From Schistocerca nitens (Eukaryota > Arthropoda > Insecta > Orthoptera > Acrididae): a stretch of DNA of 64,000 nt. Below the pieces are notes generated by a model. That model saw nothing but the letters and a program-made list of their open reading frames with translations, searched no databases and was not told the origin of the DNA. A program made the translations under genes and the position numbers. Of this stretch, positions 40,498-52,910 are shown piece after piece. How positions within the stretch are numbered: the stretch's first letter is position 1; every line of letters starts with the position of its first letter. The stretch spans positions 11,592,501 through 11,656,500 of the forward strand of contig NC_064621.1 in assembly GCF_023898315.1 (NCBI RefSeq), given 5' to 3'.

Positions 40498-43400
40498 TTA
40501 ATTCCGATGAAAATTCTGTGTTTCATCGTCAATGGGAAGGTCCAAGGGATACAGTAAACCTGCAGAGGTGCATCGGAATGTAAAACTGGTGACACAGGAA
40601 ACGCCCAAAACGTATACAGTAGGAGGACACAGTCTTCCTCTACTTATGTCGGCATTGTGTCCCTTATATTTAATTCCGATGCAATTTCTGTGTTTCATCG
40701 TCAATGGGAAGGCCAAGGGATACAGTAAACCTGGAGAGGTGCATCGGAATGTAAAACTGGTGACACAGGAAACGCTCAAAACATAGACAGTAGGAAGACT
40801 CAGTCTTCCTGTACTGAAGTCGGCATTGTGTCTCTATTATTTAATTCCGATGCAATTTCTGTGTTTCATCGTCAATGGGAAGGTCCAAGGGATACAGTAA
40901 ACCTGCAGAGGTGCATCGAAATGTAAAACTGGTGACACAGGAAACGCTCAAAAGATAGACAATAGGAATACTCAGTCTTTCTGTACTAAAGTCGGCATTG
41001 TGACTCTTATATTTAATTCCGATGCAATTACTGTGTTTCATCGTCAATGGGAAGGTCCAAGGGATACAGTAAACCTGCAGAGGTGCATCGGAATGTAAAA
41101 CTGGTGACACAGGAAACGCTCAAAACATAGACAGTAGGAAGACTCAGTCTTCCTGTACGTAAGTCGGCATTGTGTCTCTTATATTTAACTCCGATGCAAT
41201 TTCTGTGTTTCATCGTCAATGGGAAGGTCCAATGGATACAGTAAACCTGCAGAGGTTCATCGGAATGTAAAACTGATGACACAGGAAACGCTCAAAACAT
41301 AGACAGTAGGAAGATTCAGTCTTCCTGTACTTAAGTCGGCATTGTGTCTCCCATAATTAATTCCGATGCAATTTCTGTGTTTCATCGTCACTGTGAAGGT
41401 CCAATGGATACAGTAAACCTGCAGAGGTGCATCGGAATCTAAAACTGATGACACAGGAAACGCTCAAAACATAGACAGTAGGAAGATTCAGTCTTCCTGT
41501 ACTTAAGTCGGCATTGTGTCTCTTATATTTAATTCCGATGCAATTTCTGTATTTTCATCGTCAATGCGAAGGCCATGGGATACAGTAAACAAGCAGAGGT
41601 GCATCGGAATGTAAAACTGGTGACACAGGAAACGCTCAAAACATAGACAGTAGGAAGACTCATTCTTCCTGTACTTAAGTCGGCATTGTGTCTCTTATAT
41701 TTAATTCCCATGCAATGTCTGTGTTTCATCGTCAATGGGAAGGTCCAGGGGATACAGTAAACCTGTAGAGGTGCATTGGAATGTAAAACTGGTGACACAG
41801 GAAACGCTCAAAACATAGACCCTAAGAATACTCAGTTTTCTTGTACTTAAGTCGGCGTTAGGTCTCTTATATTTAATTCGGATGCAATTTCTGTGTTTCA
41901 TCGTCAATGGGATGGACAAGGGAAACAGTAAACCTGCAGAGGTGCATCGAAATGTAAAACTGGTGACACAGGAAACGCTCAAAACATAGACAGTAGGAAG
42001 ACTCAGTCTTCCTGTACTTAAGTCGGCATTGTGTCTCCTATATTTAATTCCGATGCAATTTCTGTGTTTCATCGTCGATGCGAAGGCCAAGGGATACAGT
42101 AAACCTGCAGAGGTGCATAGGAATGTAAAACTGGTGACACAGGAAACGCTCAAAGCATTTTTCCTGTACTTAAGTCGGCATTGTGTGTCTTATATTTAAT
42201 TCCGATGCAATTTCTGTGTTTCATCGTGACTGTGAATGTCCAATGGATACAGTAAACCTGCAGAGGTGCATCGGAATATAAAACTCATGACACAGGAAAC
42301 GCTCAAAACATAGACAGTAGGAAGACTCATTCTTCCTGTACTTAAGTCGGCATTGTGTCTCTTATATTTAATTCCCATGCAATGTCTGTGTTTCATCGTC
42401 AATGGGAAGCTCCAGGTGATACAGTAAACCTGTAGAGGTGCATTGGAATGTAAAACTGGTGACACAGGAAACGCTCAAAACATAGACCCTAAGAATACTC
42501 AGTTTTCTAGTACTTAAGTCGGCGTTGTGTCTCTTATATTTAATTCGGATGCAATTTCTGTGTTTCATCGTCAATGGGATGGACAAGGGAAACAGTAAAA
42601 CTGCAGAGGTGCATCGAAATGTAAAACTGGTGACACAGGAAACGTTCAAAACATAGACAGTAGGAAGACTCAGTCTTCCTGTACTTAAGTCGGCATTGTG
42701 TCTCTTATATTTAATTCCGATGCAATTTCTGTATTTCATCGTCAATGGGAAGGTCCAAGGGATACAGTAAACCTGCAGATGTGCATCGGAATGTAAAACT
42801 GGTGACACAGGAAACGCTCAAAACATAGACAGTAGGAAGACTCAGTCTTCCTCTACTTAAGTCGGCATTGTGTCTCTTAGATTTAATTCCCATGCAATTT
42901 CTGTGTTTCATCGTCAATGGGAAGGTCCAATGAATACAGTAAACCTGCAGAGGGGCATCGGAATGTAAAACTGGTGACACAGGAAACGCTCAAAGCATTG
43001 ACACTAGAAAGTCTCAGTCTTCCTGTACTTAAGTCGGCATTGTGTCTCTTATATTTAATTCCCATGCAATTTCTGTGTTTCATCGTCAATGGGAAGGTCC
43101 AGGGGATACAGTAAACCTGCAGAGGTGCATCGGAATGTAAAACTGATGACACAGGAATCGCTCAAAACACAGACAGTAGGAAGACTTAGTCTTCCTGTAC
43201 TTAAGTCGGCATTGTGGCTCTTATATTTAATTCTGATGCAATTTCTGTGTTTCATCGTCAATGGGAAGGTCCAGGGGATACAGAAAACCTGTAGAGGTGC
43301 ATTGGAATGTAAAACTGGTGACACAGGAAACGCTCAAAACATAGAGCCTAAGAAGACTCAGTTCTCTTGTACTTAAGTCGGCGTGTGTCTCTTATATTTA

Positions 43401-43740
43401 ATTCGGATGCAATTTCTGTGTATCATCGTCAATGGAAAGGCCAAGGGAAACAGTAAACCTGCAGAGGTGCATCGGAATGTAAAACTGGTGACACACGAAA
43501 CACTCAAATCATAGACAGTAGGAAGACTCAGTCTTCCTGTACTTAAGTCGGCATTGTGTCTCTTATACTTAATTCCGATGCAATTTCTGTATTTCATCGT
43601 CAATGTGAAGGTCCAAGGGATACAGTAAACCTGCAGATGTGCATCGGAATGTAAAACTGGTGACACAGGAAACGCTCAAAACATAGACAGTAGGAAGACT
43701 CAGTCTTCCTCTACTTAAGTCACCATTGTGTCTCTTACAT
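40498..43740. repeat. Higher-order repeat unit, 3243 bp
   Basis: The unit is anchored on the monomer with TTACATTTAATTCCGATGAAAATTC; the same anchor recurs at 43741. It contains a 153-bp short monomer near 42150 (AAAGCATTTTTCCTG). It lacks one monomer near 42.65 kb relative to the next unit. Confidence 0.8.
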
Positions 43741-46700
43741 TTAATTCCGATGAAAATTCTGTGTTTCATCGTCAATGGGAAGGTCCAAGGGATACAGTAA
43801 ACCTGCAGAGGTGCATCGGAATGTAAAACTGGTGACACAGGAAACGCCCAAAACGTATACAGTAGGAGGACACAGTCTTCCTCTACTTATGTCGGCATTG
43901 TGTCCCTTATATTTAATTCCGATGCAATTTCTGTGTTTCATCGTCAATGGGAAGGCCAAGGGATACAGTAAACCTGGAGAGGTGCATCGGAATGTAAAAC
44001 TGGTGACACAGGAAACGCTCAAAACATAGACAGTAGGAAGACTCAGTCTTCCTGTACTGAAGTCGGCATTGTGTCTCTATTATTTAATTCCGATGCAATT
44101 TCTGTGTTTCATCGTCAATGGGAAGGTCCAAGGGATACAGTAAACCTGCAGAGGTGCATCGAAATGTAAAACTGGTGACACAGGAAACGCTCAAAAGATA
44201 GACAATAGGAATACTCAGTCTTTCTGTACTTAAGTCGGCATTGTGACTCTTATATTTAATTCCGATGCAATTACTGTGTTTCATCGTCAATGGGAAGGTC
44301 CAAGGGATACAGTAAACCTGCAGAGGTGCATCGGAATGTAAAACTGGTGACACAGGAAACGCTCAAAACATAGACAGTAGGAAGACTCAGTCTTCCTGTA
44401 CGTAAGTCGGCATTGTGTCTCTTATATTTAACTCCGATGCAATTTCTGTGTTTCATCGTCAATGGGAAGGTCCAATGGATACAGTAAACCTGCAGAGGTT
44501 CATCGGAATGTAAAACTGATGACACAGGAAACGCTCAAAACATAGACAGTAGGAAGATTCAGTCTTCCTGTACTTAAGTCGGCATTGTGTCTCCCATAAT
44601 TAATTCCGATGCAATTTCTGTGTTTCATCGTCACTGTGAAGGTCCAATGGATACAGTAAACCTGCAGAGGTGCATCGGAATGTAAAACTGATGACACAGG
44701 AAACGCTCAAAACATAGACAGTAGGAAGATTCAGTCTTCCTGTACTTAAGTCGGCATTGTGTCTCTTATATTTAATTCCGATGCAATTTCTGTGTTTCAT
44801 CGTCAATGCGAAGGCCATGGGATACAGTAAACAAGCAGAGGTGCATCGGAATGTAAAACTGGTGACACAGGAAACGCTCAAAACATAGACAGTAGGAAGA
44901 CTCATTCTTCCTGTACTTAAGTCGGCATTGTGTCTCTTATATTTAATTCCCATGCAATGTCTGTGTTTCATCGTCAATGGGAAGGTCCAGGGGATACAGT
45001 AAACCTGTAGAGGTGCATTGGAATGTAAAACTGGTGACACAGGAAACGCTCAAAACATAGACCCTAAGAATACTCAGTTTTCTTGTACTTAAGTCGGCGT
45101 TAGGTCTCTTATATTTAATTCGGATGCAATTTCTGTGTTTCATCGTCAATGGGATGGACAAGGGAAACAGTAAACCTGCAGAGGTGCATCGAAATGTAAA
45201 ACTGGTGACACAGGAAACGCTCAAAACATAGACAGTAGGAAGACTCAGTCTTCCTGTACTTAAGTCGGCATTGTGTCTCCTATATTTAATTCCGATGCAA
45301 TTTCTGTGTTTCATCGTCGATGCGAAGGCCAAGGGATACAGTAAACCTGCAGAGGTGCATAGGAATGTAAAACTGGTGACACAGGAAACGCTCAAAGCAT
45401 TTTTCCTGTACTTAAGTCGGCATTGTGTGTCTTATATTTAATTCCGATGCAATTTCTGTGTTTCATCGTGACTGTGAATGTCCAATGGATACAGTAAACC
45501 TGCAGAGGTGCATCGGAATATAAAACTCATGACACAGGAAACGCTCAAAACATAGACAGTAGGAAGACTCATTCTTCCTGTACTTAAGTCGGCATTGTGT
45601 CTCTTATATTTAATTCCCATGCAATGTCTGTGTTTCATCGTCAATGGGAAGCTCCAGGGGATACAGTAAACCTGTAGAGGTGCATTGGAATGTAAAACTG
45701 GTGACACAGGAAACGCTCAAAACATAGACCCTAAGAATACTCAGTTTTCTAGTACTTAAGTCGGCGTTGTGTCTCTTATATTTAATTCGGATGCAATTTC
45801 TGTGTTTCATCGTCAATGGGATGGACAAGGGAAACAGTAAAACTGCAGAGGTGCATCGAAATGTAAAACTGGTGACACAGGAAACGTTCAAAACATAGAC
45901 AGTAGGAAGACTCAGTCTTCCTGTACTTAAGTCGGCATTGTGACTCTTATATTTAATTCCGATGCAATTACTGTGATTCATCGTCAATGGGAAGGTCCAA
46001 GGGATACAGTAAACCTGCAGAGGTGCATCGGAATGTAAAACTGGTGACACAGGAAACGCTCAAAACATAGACAGTAGGAAGACTCAGTCTTCCTGTACTT
46101 AAGTCGGCATTGTGTCTCTTATATTTAATTCCGATGCAATTTCTGTATTTCATCGTCAATGGGAAGGTCCAAGGGATACAGTAAACCTGCAGATGTGCAT
46201 CGGAATGTAAAACTGGTGACACAGGAAACGCTCAAAACATAGACAGTAGGAAGACTCAGTCTTCCTCTACTTAAGTCGGCATTGTGTCTCTTAGATTTAA
46301 TTCCCATGCAATTTCTGTGTTTCATCGTCAATGGGAAGGTCCAATGAATACAGTAAACCTGCAGAGGGGCATCGGAATGTAAAACTGGTGACACAGGAAA
46401 CGCTCAAAGCATTGACACTAGAAAGACTCAGTCTTCCTGTACTTAAGTCGGCATTGTGTCTCTTATATTTAATTCCCATGCAATTTCTGTGTTTCATCGT
46501 CAATGGGAAGGTCCAGGGGATACAGTAAACCTGCAGAGGTGCATCGGAATGTAAAACTGATGACACAGGAATCGCTCAAAACACAGACAGTAGGAAGACT
46601 TAGTCTTCCTGTACTTAAGTCGGCATTGTGGCTCTTATATTTAATTCTGATGCAATTTCTGTGTTTCATCGTCAATGGGAAGGTCCAGGGGATACAGAAA

Positions 46701-47154
46701 ACCTGTAGAGGTGCATTGAATTGTAAAACTGGTGACACAGGAAACGCTCAAAACATAGAGCCTAAGAAGACTCAGTTCTCTTGTACTTAAGTCGGCGTGT
46801 GTCTCTTATATTTAATTCGGATGCAATTTCTGTGTTTCATCGTCAATGGAAAGGCCAAGGGAAACAGTAAACCTGCAGAGGTGCATCGGAATGTAAAACT
46901 GGTGACACACGAAACACTCAAATCATAGACAGTAGGAAGACTCAGTCTTCCTGTACTTAAGTCGGCATTGTGTCTCTTATACTTAATTCCGATGCAATTT
47001 CTGTATTTCATCGTCAATGTGAAGGTCCAAGGGATACAGTAAACCTGCAGATGTGCATCGGAATGTAAAACTGGTGACACAGGAAACGCTCAAAACATAG
47101 ACAGTAGGAAGACTCAGTCTTCCTCTACTTAAGTCACCATTGTGTCTCTTACAT
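43741..47154. repeat. Higher-order repeat unit, 3414 bp
   Basis: Same order of variants as 40498-43740 but one monomer longer: the extra monomer lies at about 46050-46222. It includes the short monomer near 45392. Many stretches are indistinguishable by eye from the neighbouring unit, which implies recent homogenisation. Confidence 0.8.
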
Positions 47155-48631
47155 TTAATTCCGATGAAAATTCTGTGTTTCATCGTCAATGGGAAGGTCC
47201 AAGGGATACAGTAAACCTGCAGAGGTGCATCGGAATGTAAAACTGGTGACACAGGAAACGCCCAAAACGTATACAGTAGGAGGACACAGTCTTCCTCTAC
47301 TTATGTCGGCATTGTGTCCCTTATATTTAATTCCGATGCAATTTCTGTGTTTCATCGTCAATGGGAAGGCCAAGGGATACAGTAAACCTGGAGAGGTGCA
47401 TCGGAATGTAAAACTGGTGACACAGGAATTGCTCAAAACATAGACAGTAGGAAGACTCAGTCTTCCTGTACTGAAGTCGGCATTGTGTCTCTATTATTTA
47501 ATTCCGATGCAATTTCTGTGTTTCATCGTCAATGGGAAGGTCCAAGGGATACAGTAAACCTGCAGAGGTGCATCGAAATGTAAAACTGGTGACACAGGAA
47601 ACGCTCAAAAGATAGACAATAGGAATACTCAGTCTTTCTGTACTTAAGTCGGCATTGTGACTCTTATATTTAATTCCGATGCAATTACTGTTTTTCATCG
47701 TCAATGGGAAGGTCCAATGGATACAGTAAACCTGCAGAGGTTCATCGGAATGTAAAACTGATGACACAGGAAACGCTCAAAACATAGACAGTAGGAAGAT
47801 TCAGTCTTCCTGTACTTAAGTCGGCATTGTGTCTCCCATAATTAATTCCGATGCAATTTCTGTGTTTCATCGTCACTGTGAAGGTCCAATGGATACAGTA
47901 AACCTGCAGAGGTGCATCGGAATGTAAAACTGATGACACAGGAAACGCTCAAAACATAGACAGTAGGAAGATTCAGTCTTCCTGTACTTAAGTCGGCATT
48001 GTGTCTCTTATATTTAATTCCGATGCAATTTCTGTGTTTCATCGTCAATGCGAAGGCCATGGGATACAGTAAACAAGCAGAGGTGCATCGGAATGTAAAA
48101 CTGGTGACACAGGAAACGCTCAAAACATAGACAGTAGGAAGACTCATTCTTCCTGTATTTAAGTCGGCATTGTGTCTCTTATATTTAATTCCCATGCAAT
48201 GTCTGTGTTTCATCGTCAATGGGAAGGTCCAGGGGATACAGTAAACCTGTAGAGGTGCATTGGAATGTAAAACTGGTGACACAGGAAACGCTCAAAACAT
48301 AGACCCTAAGAATACTCAGTTTTCTTGTACTTAAGTCGGCGTTAGGTCTCTTATATTTAATTCGGATGCAATTTCTGTGTTTCATCGTCAATGGGATGGA
48401 CAAGGGAAACAGTAAACCTGCAGAGGTGCATCGAAATGTAAAACTGGTGACACAGGAAACGCTCAAAACATAGACAGTAGGAAGACTCAGTCTTCCTGTA
48501 CTTAAGTCGGCATTGTGTCTCCTATATTTAATTCCGATGCAATTTCTGTGTTTCATCGTCGATGCGAAGGCCAAGGGATACAGTAAACCTGCAGAGGTGC
48601 ATCGGAATGTAAAACTGGTGACACAGGAAAC

Positions 48632-48652
48632 GCTCAAAGCATTTTTCCTGTA
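48632..48652. repeat. 153-bp deletion monomer junction (one of a recurrent set)
   Basis: CTCAAAGCATTTTTCCTG lacks the 19 bases AGACAGTAGGAAGACTCAG that normally follow GCAT, so the left arm and centre of the palindrome are gone. The same junction, or its GCATTCTTCC form, is seen near 30520, 34520, 37255, 38057, 42155, 45397 and 57078. It behaves as a heritable part of the higher-order repeat. Confidence 0.82.
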
Positions 48653-49495
48653 CTTAAGTCGGCATTGTGTGTCTTATATTTAATTCCCATGCAATTTCTG
48701 TGTTTCATCGTCAATGGAATGGTCCAATGGATACAGTAAACCTGCAGAGGTGCATCGGAATGTAAAACTGGTGACACAGGAAACGTTCAAAACATAGACA
48801 GTAGGAAGATACAGTCTTCCTCTACTTTAGTCGTCATGGTGTCTCTTATATTTAATTCCGATGCAATTTCTGTGTTTCATCGTCACTGTGAAGGTCCAAT
48901 GGATACAGTAAACCTGCAGAGGTGCATCGGAATGTAAAACTGATGACACAGGAAACGCTCAAAACATAGACAGTAGGAAGATTCAGTCTTCCTGTACTTA
49001 AGTCGGCATTGTGTCTCTTATATTTAATTCCGATGCAATTTCTGTGTTTCATCGTCAATGCGAAGGCCATGGGATACAGTAAACAAGCAGAGGTGCATCG
49101 GAATGTAAAACTGGTGACACAGGAAACGCTCAAAACATAGACAGTAGGGAGACTCATTCATCCTGTTCTTAAGTCGGCATTGTGTCTCTTATATTTAATT
49201 CCCATGCAATGTCTGTGTTTCATCGTCAATGGGAAGGTCCAGGGGATACAGTAAACCTGTAGAGGTGCATTGGAATGTAAAACTGGTGACACAGGAAACG
49301 CTCAAAACATAGACCCTAAGAATACTCAGTTTTCTTGTACTTAAGTCGGCGTTGTGTCTCTTATATTTAATTCGGATGCAATTTCTGTGTTTCATCGTCA
49401 ATGGGATGGACAAGGGAAACAGTAAACCTGCAGAGGTGCATCGAAATGTAAAACTGGTGACACAGGAAACGCTCAAAACATAGACAGTAAGAAGA

Positions 49496-49506
49496 TTTTT
49501 TTTTTT
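49496..49506 (-). other. LINE 3' poly(A) tail
   Basis: Eleven T residues on the plus strand (A on the element strand), directly next to the satellite GAAGA. This is the priming end of target-primed reverse transcription. The short tail fits a Jockey-type element. Confidence 0.9.
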
Positions 49507-50183
49507 ATTTCTTAAGAGGTGGAGCCCCTCCACGCCCACACCGGCATGATGGCCAACACAAAAGGTCTACTGCCATCTCTGCATAAGGGTTAGTATTCAC
49601 TAAAGTGAGGTGTCGCAGGATGTGGGTACTGCGATGTTTGCGTACGTCTGGTTAGGATTAACCATTAATACGCGCTCATCTGGAGATAGATTGGTCGAAG
49701 TCTGACGAAGGGTAGCGGTTTGAAGGGCAGAGGAAAAAAAGTGCCAAGGCAAGAGCCAAGGGAAAAAAACCTCTGCGAAAGTTAGGTCGGGCGGCAAGAG
49801 CAGTAGCGGTTGTCTTGCTGCCTGCGATAGGTTGTACAAGAGTAGGCTTTGTTAGTAGTGGGTATCATGCATGTCGATACCTCGATGTCGTGCGTTTGTG
49901 CTGCTCGGCGGCTGGTGCTGGTACAGAGTCCTCCTTCAGCGTCCTGCAACCTGCAACAGTTAGTTTTGTTATCGGTCTCGTGTCCGATGGTCATATACCG
50001 GAGGCACAGTGTGAGGGAGTGTTGGGAGATTGTTCGTGCGTCTGTGGGCGAGCTCGTCGGTGTCCCTGCTGTGGCCTGTTGGTCGGCTCTAATAGCAGCT
50101 GGTAGTTGCCAGTCAGTGTTGCTGATATGCAGGGGCTTACCGACGTTTGTCGCTGTTTGCGTATGTTAGTTTACCATAGGTGG
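49507..50183 (-). other. LINE 3' UTR
   Basis: 677 bp between the ORF2 stop (TAA, 50186-50184) and the poly(A). No open frame in it is convincing. It ends CTTAAGAAAT before the A run, and an AATAAA overlaps the tail (49509-49504). In this group the 3' UTR is expected to be recognised by the reverse transcriptase; no specific stem is claimed here. Confidence 0.8.
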
Positions 50184-52910
50184 TTATGCCCTAGCAAGCA
50201 GTGTCTTTGGCCGCTTGTGTTTCCACCTGTGGTTGTGATCGTAGTTTCCCAGAGTGAGGATGAACGGATTGTTCGAGTGTCTCGAGTTCCTGTATAGTCG
50301 TGTGGCGTGTTTCTTGAATACTTCCTTGAGGGTATCAAGGCGGTATTCACGGTGAAGATCCACGGTGCGTGTGTAGCGTGGAGCATTGCTAATGATTCGT
50401 AGCACCTTGTTCTGTATGATCTGCAGGCGGCGCAGTCGTGTGGGAGCTGCATATCCCCAGACGGGAGCTGCGTACGTCATCAGAGGTCTAATCAGTGTCG
50501 TGTATAAGGACCTCGACACCCTCCTATTCAGTGTGCTTTCCCTGTTGAGCATTGGGTAGAGGTGTTTGAGCCTCGCGTGCGCTCGGTTGGCAACGTATTC
50601 AATGTGGTCCCCCCATGTAAGTTTCCGGTCCAGCCAGACACCAAGGTATCTGACTTTCTCTCGGAAACGTATTGGGCGTGTATGTAGTGTTATCGGTCTA
50701 CAGTGTTGGTGTTTGCGCAGTAGTTTCGGTCTGCGTGTGAACAGAACTGCTTCGCACTTGTCGACGTTTACTTTAATACGCCATCGCTCCAGCCAAGGCT
50801 CAGCTGTTCTGAGTGCTGTCTGTATTCGTGAGTTGATGTTCGACGGTTTCCAGTCTTGCGCGAGGATGGCTGTGTCATCCGCGTAGACGGCTAACGTCGT
50901 GTTTCGTGTCGCTGGGAAGTCATTAATGTACAGGTTAAACAAGATGGGCCCTAGGATGCTTCCTTGGGGTACTCCAGCTTGGATACCGTGTTGTGTTGAT
51001 TGTTTATCCTGCACGTTAGTGTTGAAACATCTGTTCGTGAGATATGAGTGTATGAGACGTACGAGTCCGTCCGGGAAACCAGCTTCGCTTAGTTTGCGTA
51101 TGAGTCCGTTGTGCCAGAGACGATCGAAAGCCTTTTCGATGTCTAGGAACATGGCCCCTGTGGCTTTGTTCATGTTGTAGCCGTGTGTTATATGTTCGAC
51201 TACGCGGAGGAGTTGTTGTGTTGACGAGTGGTGATTCCTAAAGCCGAATTGCTCCGGTCTTAGGGTGTCGTTGGCGATGCAATGCCTAGTGATACGTTTT
51301 AGTATTACCTTCTCAACAATCTTGCTGAGCGAGCACAGCAGACTGATGGGTCGGTAATTTTGTGGGAGGGAGTGGTCTTTCCCTGGCTTCCTGAACATCA
51401 GGACCTTGGCCGCCTTCCAAAAGTCAGGGAAGTGTTGGTGTGTCAGGATGGCATTCGTTATGTGTGCGAGGTATTCTACGGCTTTATCCGTGAACTCCTG
51501 GAGGACACGGTTTTGAATGCCATCAGGCCCAGGGGCTTTTCTAGCGGTGGTGTGCTTGATAGCCCATGTAACTTCATTTGTGCTAGTACGTCTTATTTCG
51601 TTGCGCGAGGGCTGGGCTACAAGTCGTGTAACCTCCTGGTCCGTTTCAAGTGTGAATGCTGGGTCTGAAGGAACCAGATTCGGCATGAAAGACGCTGCAA
51701 GTGTTGAGGCCATAAGCTCTGCCTTCTCCGTCGCGGAGTGGGCTGGGCCGTCTGGTCCTTGTAACGTGGGAATGTAATGTTTCTCCCTGGTGAAGTGTCT
51801 GGCCAGCTGCCACACGCCAGGACGTGTGGTATCCAGCCCTGCGAGTTTCTGTCCCCATTGTTCGTTTCTGAATGTTTGAATTTTATTTCGTATTATGCCC
51901 TGGAGTCTGTTGACGTGCAGTTTATAGAACGGGCGCCTGGTACGCTGCCAGTATCTCCTGAGGCGGTTCCTCATTGAGATAAGGCCCAGGATTTCCTGGG
52001 ACAGGGCCGTCGAGTGTTGTCTTGGTGTTGTAAATGGAATGGCGTCAGTCATTGCGTCTTGGACGGCAGTTGTGAGAGCCTCCACAGCCTCATCGATTTG
52101 CTGTGTGTTATTAATTTCGTGGGTGTTAGGAATGCGACTATCAAGCGTTTCCTTGAACTGTGTCCAATTCGCACGCTTGTAGTTAAGCATCCTGCGTGGT
52201 ACGATGTCCTGCAGTGTCTCTTCCATGTGCAGTATTACAGGCATGTGGTCTGAGTCCAGATCGTTTTCAACCGTTAGGTTGAGTGTGGATGTGATGCCCT
52301 TTATGAGGGCTATGTCTAACACGTCTGGCCTATGTCGGGCCTGTGTGGGCATGAACGTGGGAACGTCCGGTCCAAGTATAATGTAGTTTCGGCCTAGTGC
52401 GTGTTCGTACAGTTTCTTGCCGTTGGAGGTTCGTATTCGTGAGTTCCAATCGGGGTGTTTTGCGTTGAGGTCTCCAGCGGCTATTACCCGCGGTGCTATG
52501 TTGAGTACTGTGCTGATATCGCGTGTTACTATGTTTTTAGGAGGATTGTATAGCGATACCAGTGTGGTGTTGGCTCCGTTGAACTTGACCCTGACGGCCG
52601 TAGCCTCTAGTCTTTCAAGTGCTGGGAGCTCGATGTTCGTGTGGTCGATGTCTCTGTGTATGATGATTGCCGTGCCGCCTCCCCTCCTGCCATCCGCTCG
52701 GTCGGTACGATAGACGCAATAACCTGGGAAGTTTAGTTGTTTGCGAGGCGTAAGCAGTGTTTCGTTCACAAGAGCGATTCGGATACCCTTTCGCTCCATG
52801 AACGCGGCCATCTCGGCTTTTTTGCTTGCGATCCCGTTGGCATTCCAAAACAGGATCTGTGTTTTAGTGTTTAAGTCTGCGTTTCGGGGCTGGTGTGGTG
52901 TATTATCCAT
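50184..52910 (-). CDS. LINE ORF2: endonuclease-reverse transcriptase
   Basis: 908 aa from the ATG at 52910-52908, chosen because it is the first ATG in the frame (the codon at 53000 is GTG) and overlaps the ORF1 stop as ATGGATAA. The protein nicks target DNA and copies element RNA from the nick. N-terminal AP-type endonuclease, about residues 18-230: WNANG near 22-26, E50 in NETLL, GDLN (D147, N149), D196 and D199, and S220-D221-H222. Reverse transcriptase, about 430-720: RKAPGPDGI near 457, the QNYRPISLL region near 517, FLDIEKAFD (D590), AGVPQGSILGP near 645 and the catalytic YADD at 676-679. The C-terminus ends NPFILTLGNY...KRPKTLL, as usual for Jockey proteins, with no RNase H domain. All catalytic residues that I can identify are present. 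Confidence 0.95.
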   Translation of the reverse strand: MDNTPHQPRNADLNTKTQILFWNANGIASKKAEMAAFMERKGIRIALVNETLLTPRKQLNFPGYCVYRTDRADGRRGGGTAIIIHRDIDHTNIELPALERLEATAVRVKFNGANTTLVSLYNPPKNIVTRDISTVLNIAPRVIAAGDLNAKHPDWNSRIRTSNGKKLYEHALGRNYIILGPDVPTFMPTQARHRPDVLDIALIKGITSTLNLTVENDLDSDHMPVILHMEETLQDIVPRRMLNYKRANWTQFKETLDSRIPNTHEINNTQQIDEAVEALTTAVQDAMTDAIPFTTPRQHSTALSQEILGLISMRNRLRRYWQRTRRPFYKLHVNRLQGIIRNKIQTFRNEQWGQKLAGLDTTRPGVWQLARHFTREKHYIPTLQGPDGPAHSATEKAELMASTLAASFMPNLVPSDPAFTLETDQEVTRLVAQPSRNEIRRTSTNEVTWAIKHTTARKAPGPDGIQNRVLQEFTDKAVEYLAHITNAILTHQHFPDFWKAAKVLMFRKPGKDHSLPQNYRPISLLCSLSKIVEKVILKRITRHCIANDTLRPEQFGFRNHHSSTQQLLRVVEHITHGYNMNKATGAMFLDIEKAFDRLWHNGLIRKLSEAGFPDGLVRLIHSYLTNRCFNTNVQDKQSTQHGIQAGVPQGSILGPILFNLYINDFPATRNTTLAVYADDTAILAQDWKPSNINSRIQTALRTAEPWLERWRIKVNVDKCEAVLFTRRPKLLRKHQHCRPITLHTRPIRFREKVRYLGVWLDRKLTWGDHIEYVANRAHARLKHLYPMLNRESTLNRRVSRSLYTTLIRPLMTYAAPVWGYAAPTRLRRLQIIQNKVLRIISNAPRYTRTVDLHREYRLDTLKEVFKKHATRLYRNSRHSNNPFILTLGNYDHNHRWKHKRPKTLLARA
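52903..52910 (-). promoter_or_regulatory. ORF1 stop / ORF2 start overlap (ATGGATAA)
   Basis: On the minus strand the ORF2 ATG (52910-52908) lies 2 nt before the ORF1 stop TAA (52905-52903). ORF1 reads CAT-GGA-TAA and ORF2 reads ATG-GAT-AAT. This geometry suggests that ORF2 is translated by termination and reinitiation, as described for some insect LINEs; the mechanism is inferred. Confidence 0.7.

Larger units (their letters stand above)
1..49495. repeat. 172-bp satellite DNA array, left block
   Basis: Head-to-tail monomers of about 172 bp run from the first base to the LINE junction, all in the same orientation. The period can be read directly, for example from TGCATCGGAAT at 2215 to the next copy at 2387. 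Recurrent landmarks are a palindrome around GGAAGACTCAGTCTTCC, ACTTAAGT (an AflII site), TTATATTTAATTCCGATGCA, TTCATCGTCAATGGGAAGG and CCTGCAGAGG (a PstI site). Variants differ by substitutions and small indels and are arranged in higher-order repeats. The many short open frames are by-products of the monomer lacking stops in some frames. Most start at GTG and shift frame at each monomer, so none is annotated as a gene. Function unknown; a role in centromeric or heterochromatic DNA is possible but not shown by the sequence. Confidence 0.97.

Noticed and set aside
1-49495. Hundreds of repeated open frames of 60-152 codons in the satellite, mostly minus strand (peptides like MSPVLHSDAPLQVYC)
   Set aside because: They recur once per monomer, mostly start at GTG (for example at 351), shift frame at each 172-bp step, and overlap each other. 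They are a consequence of the repeat sequence, not genes.
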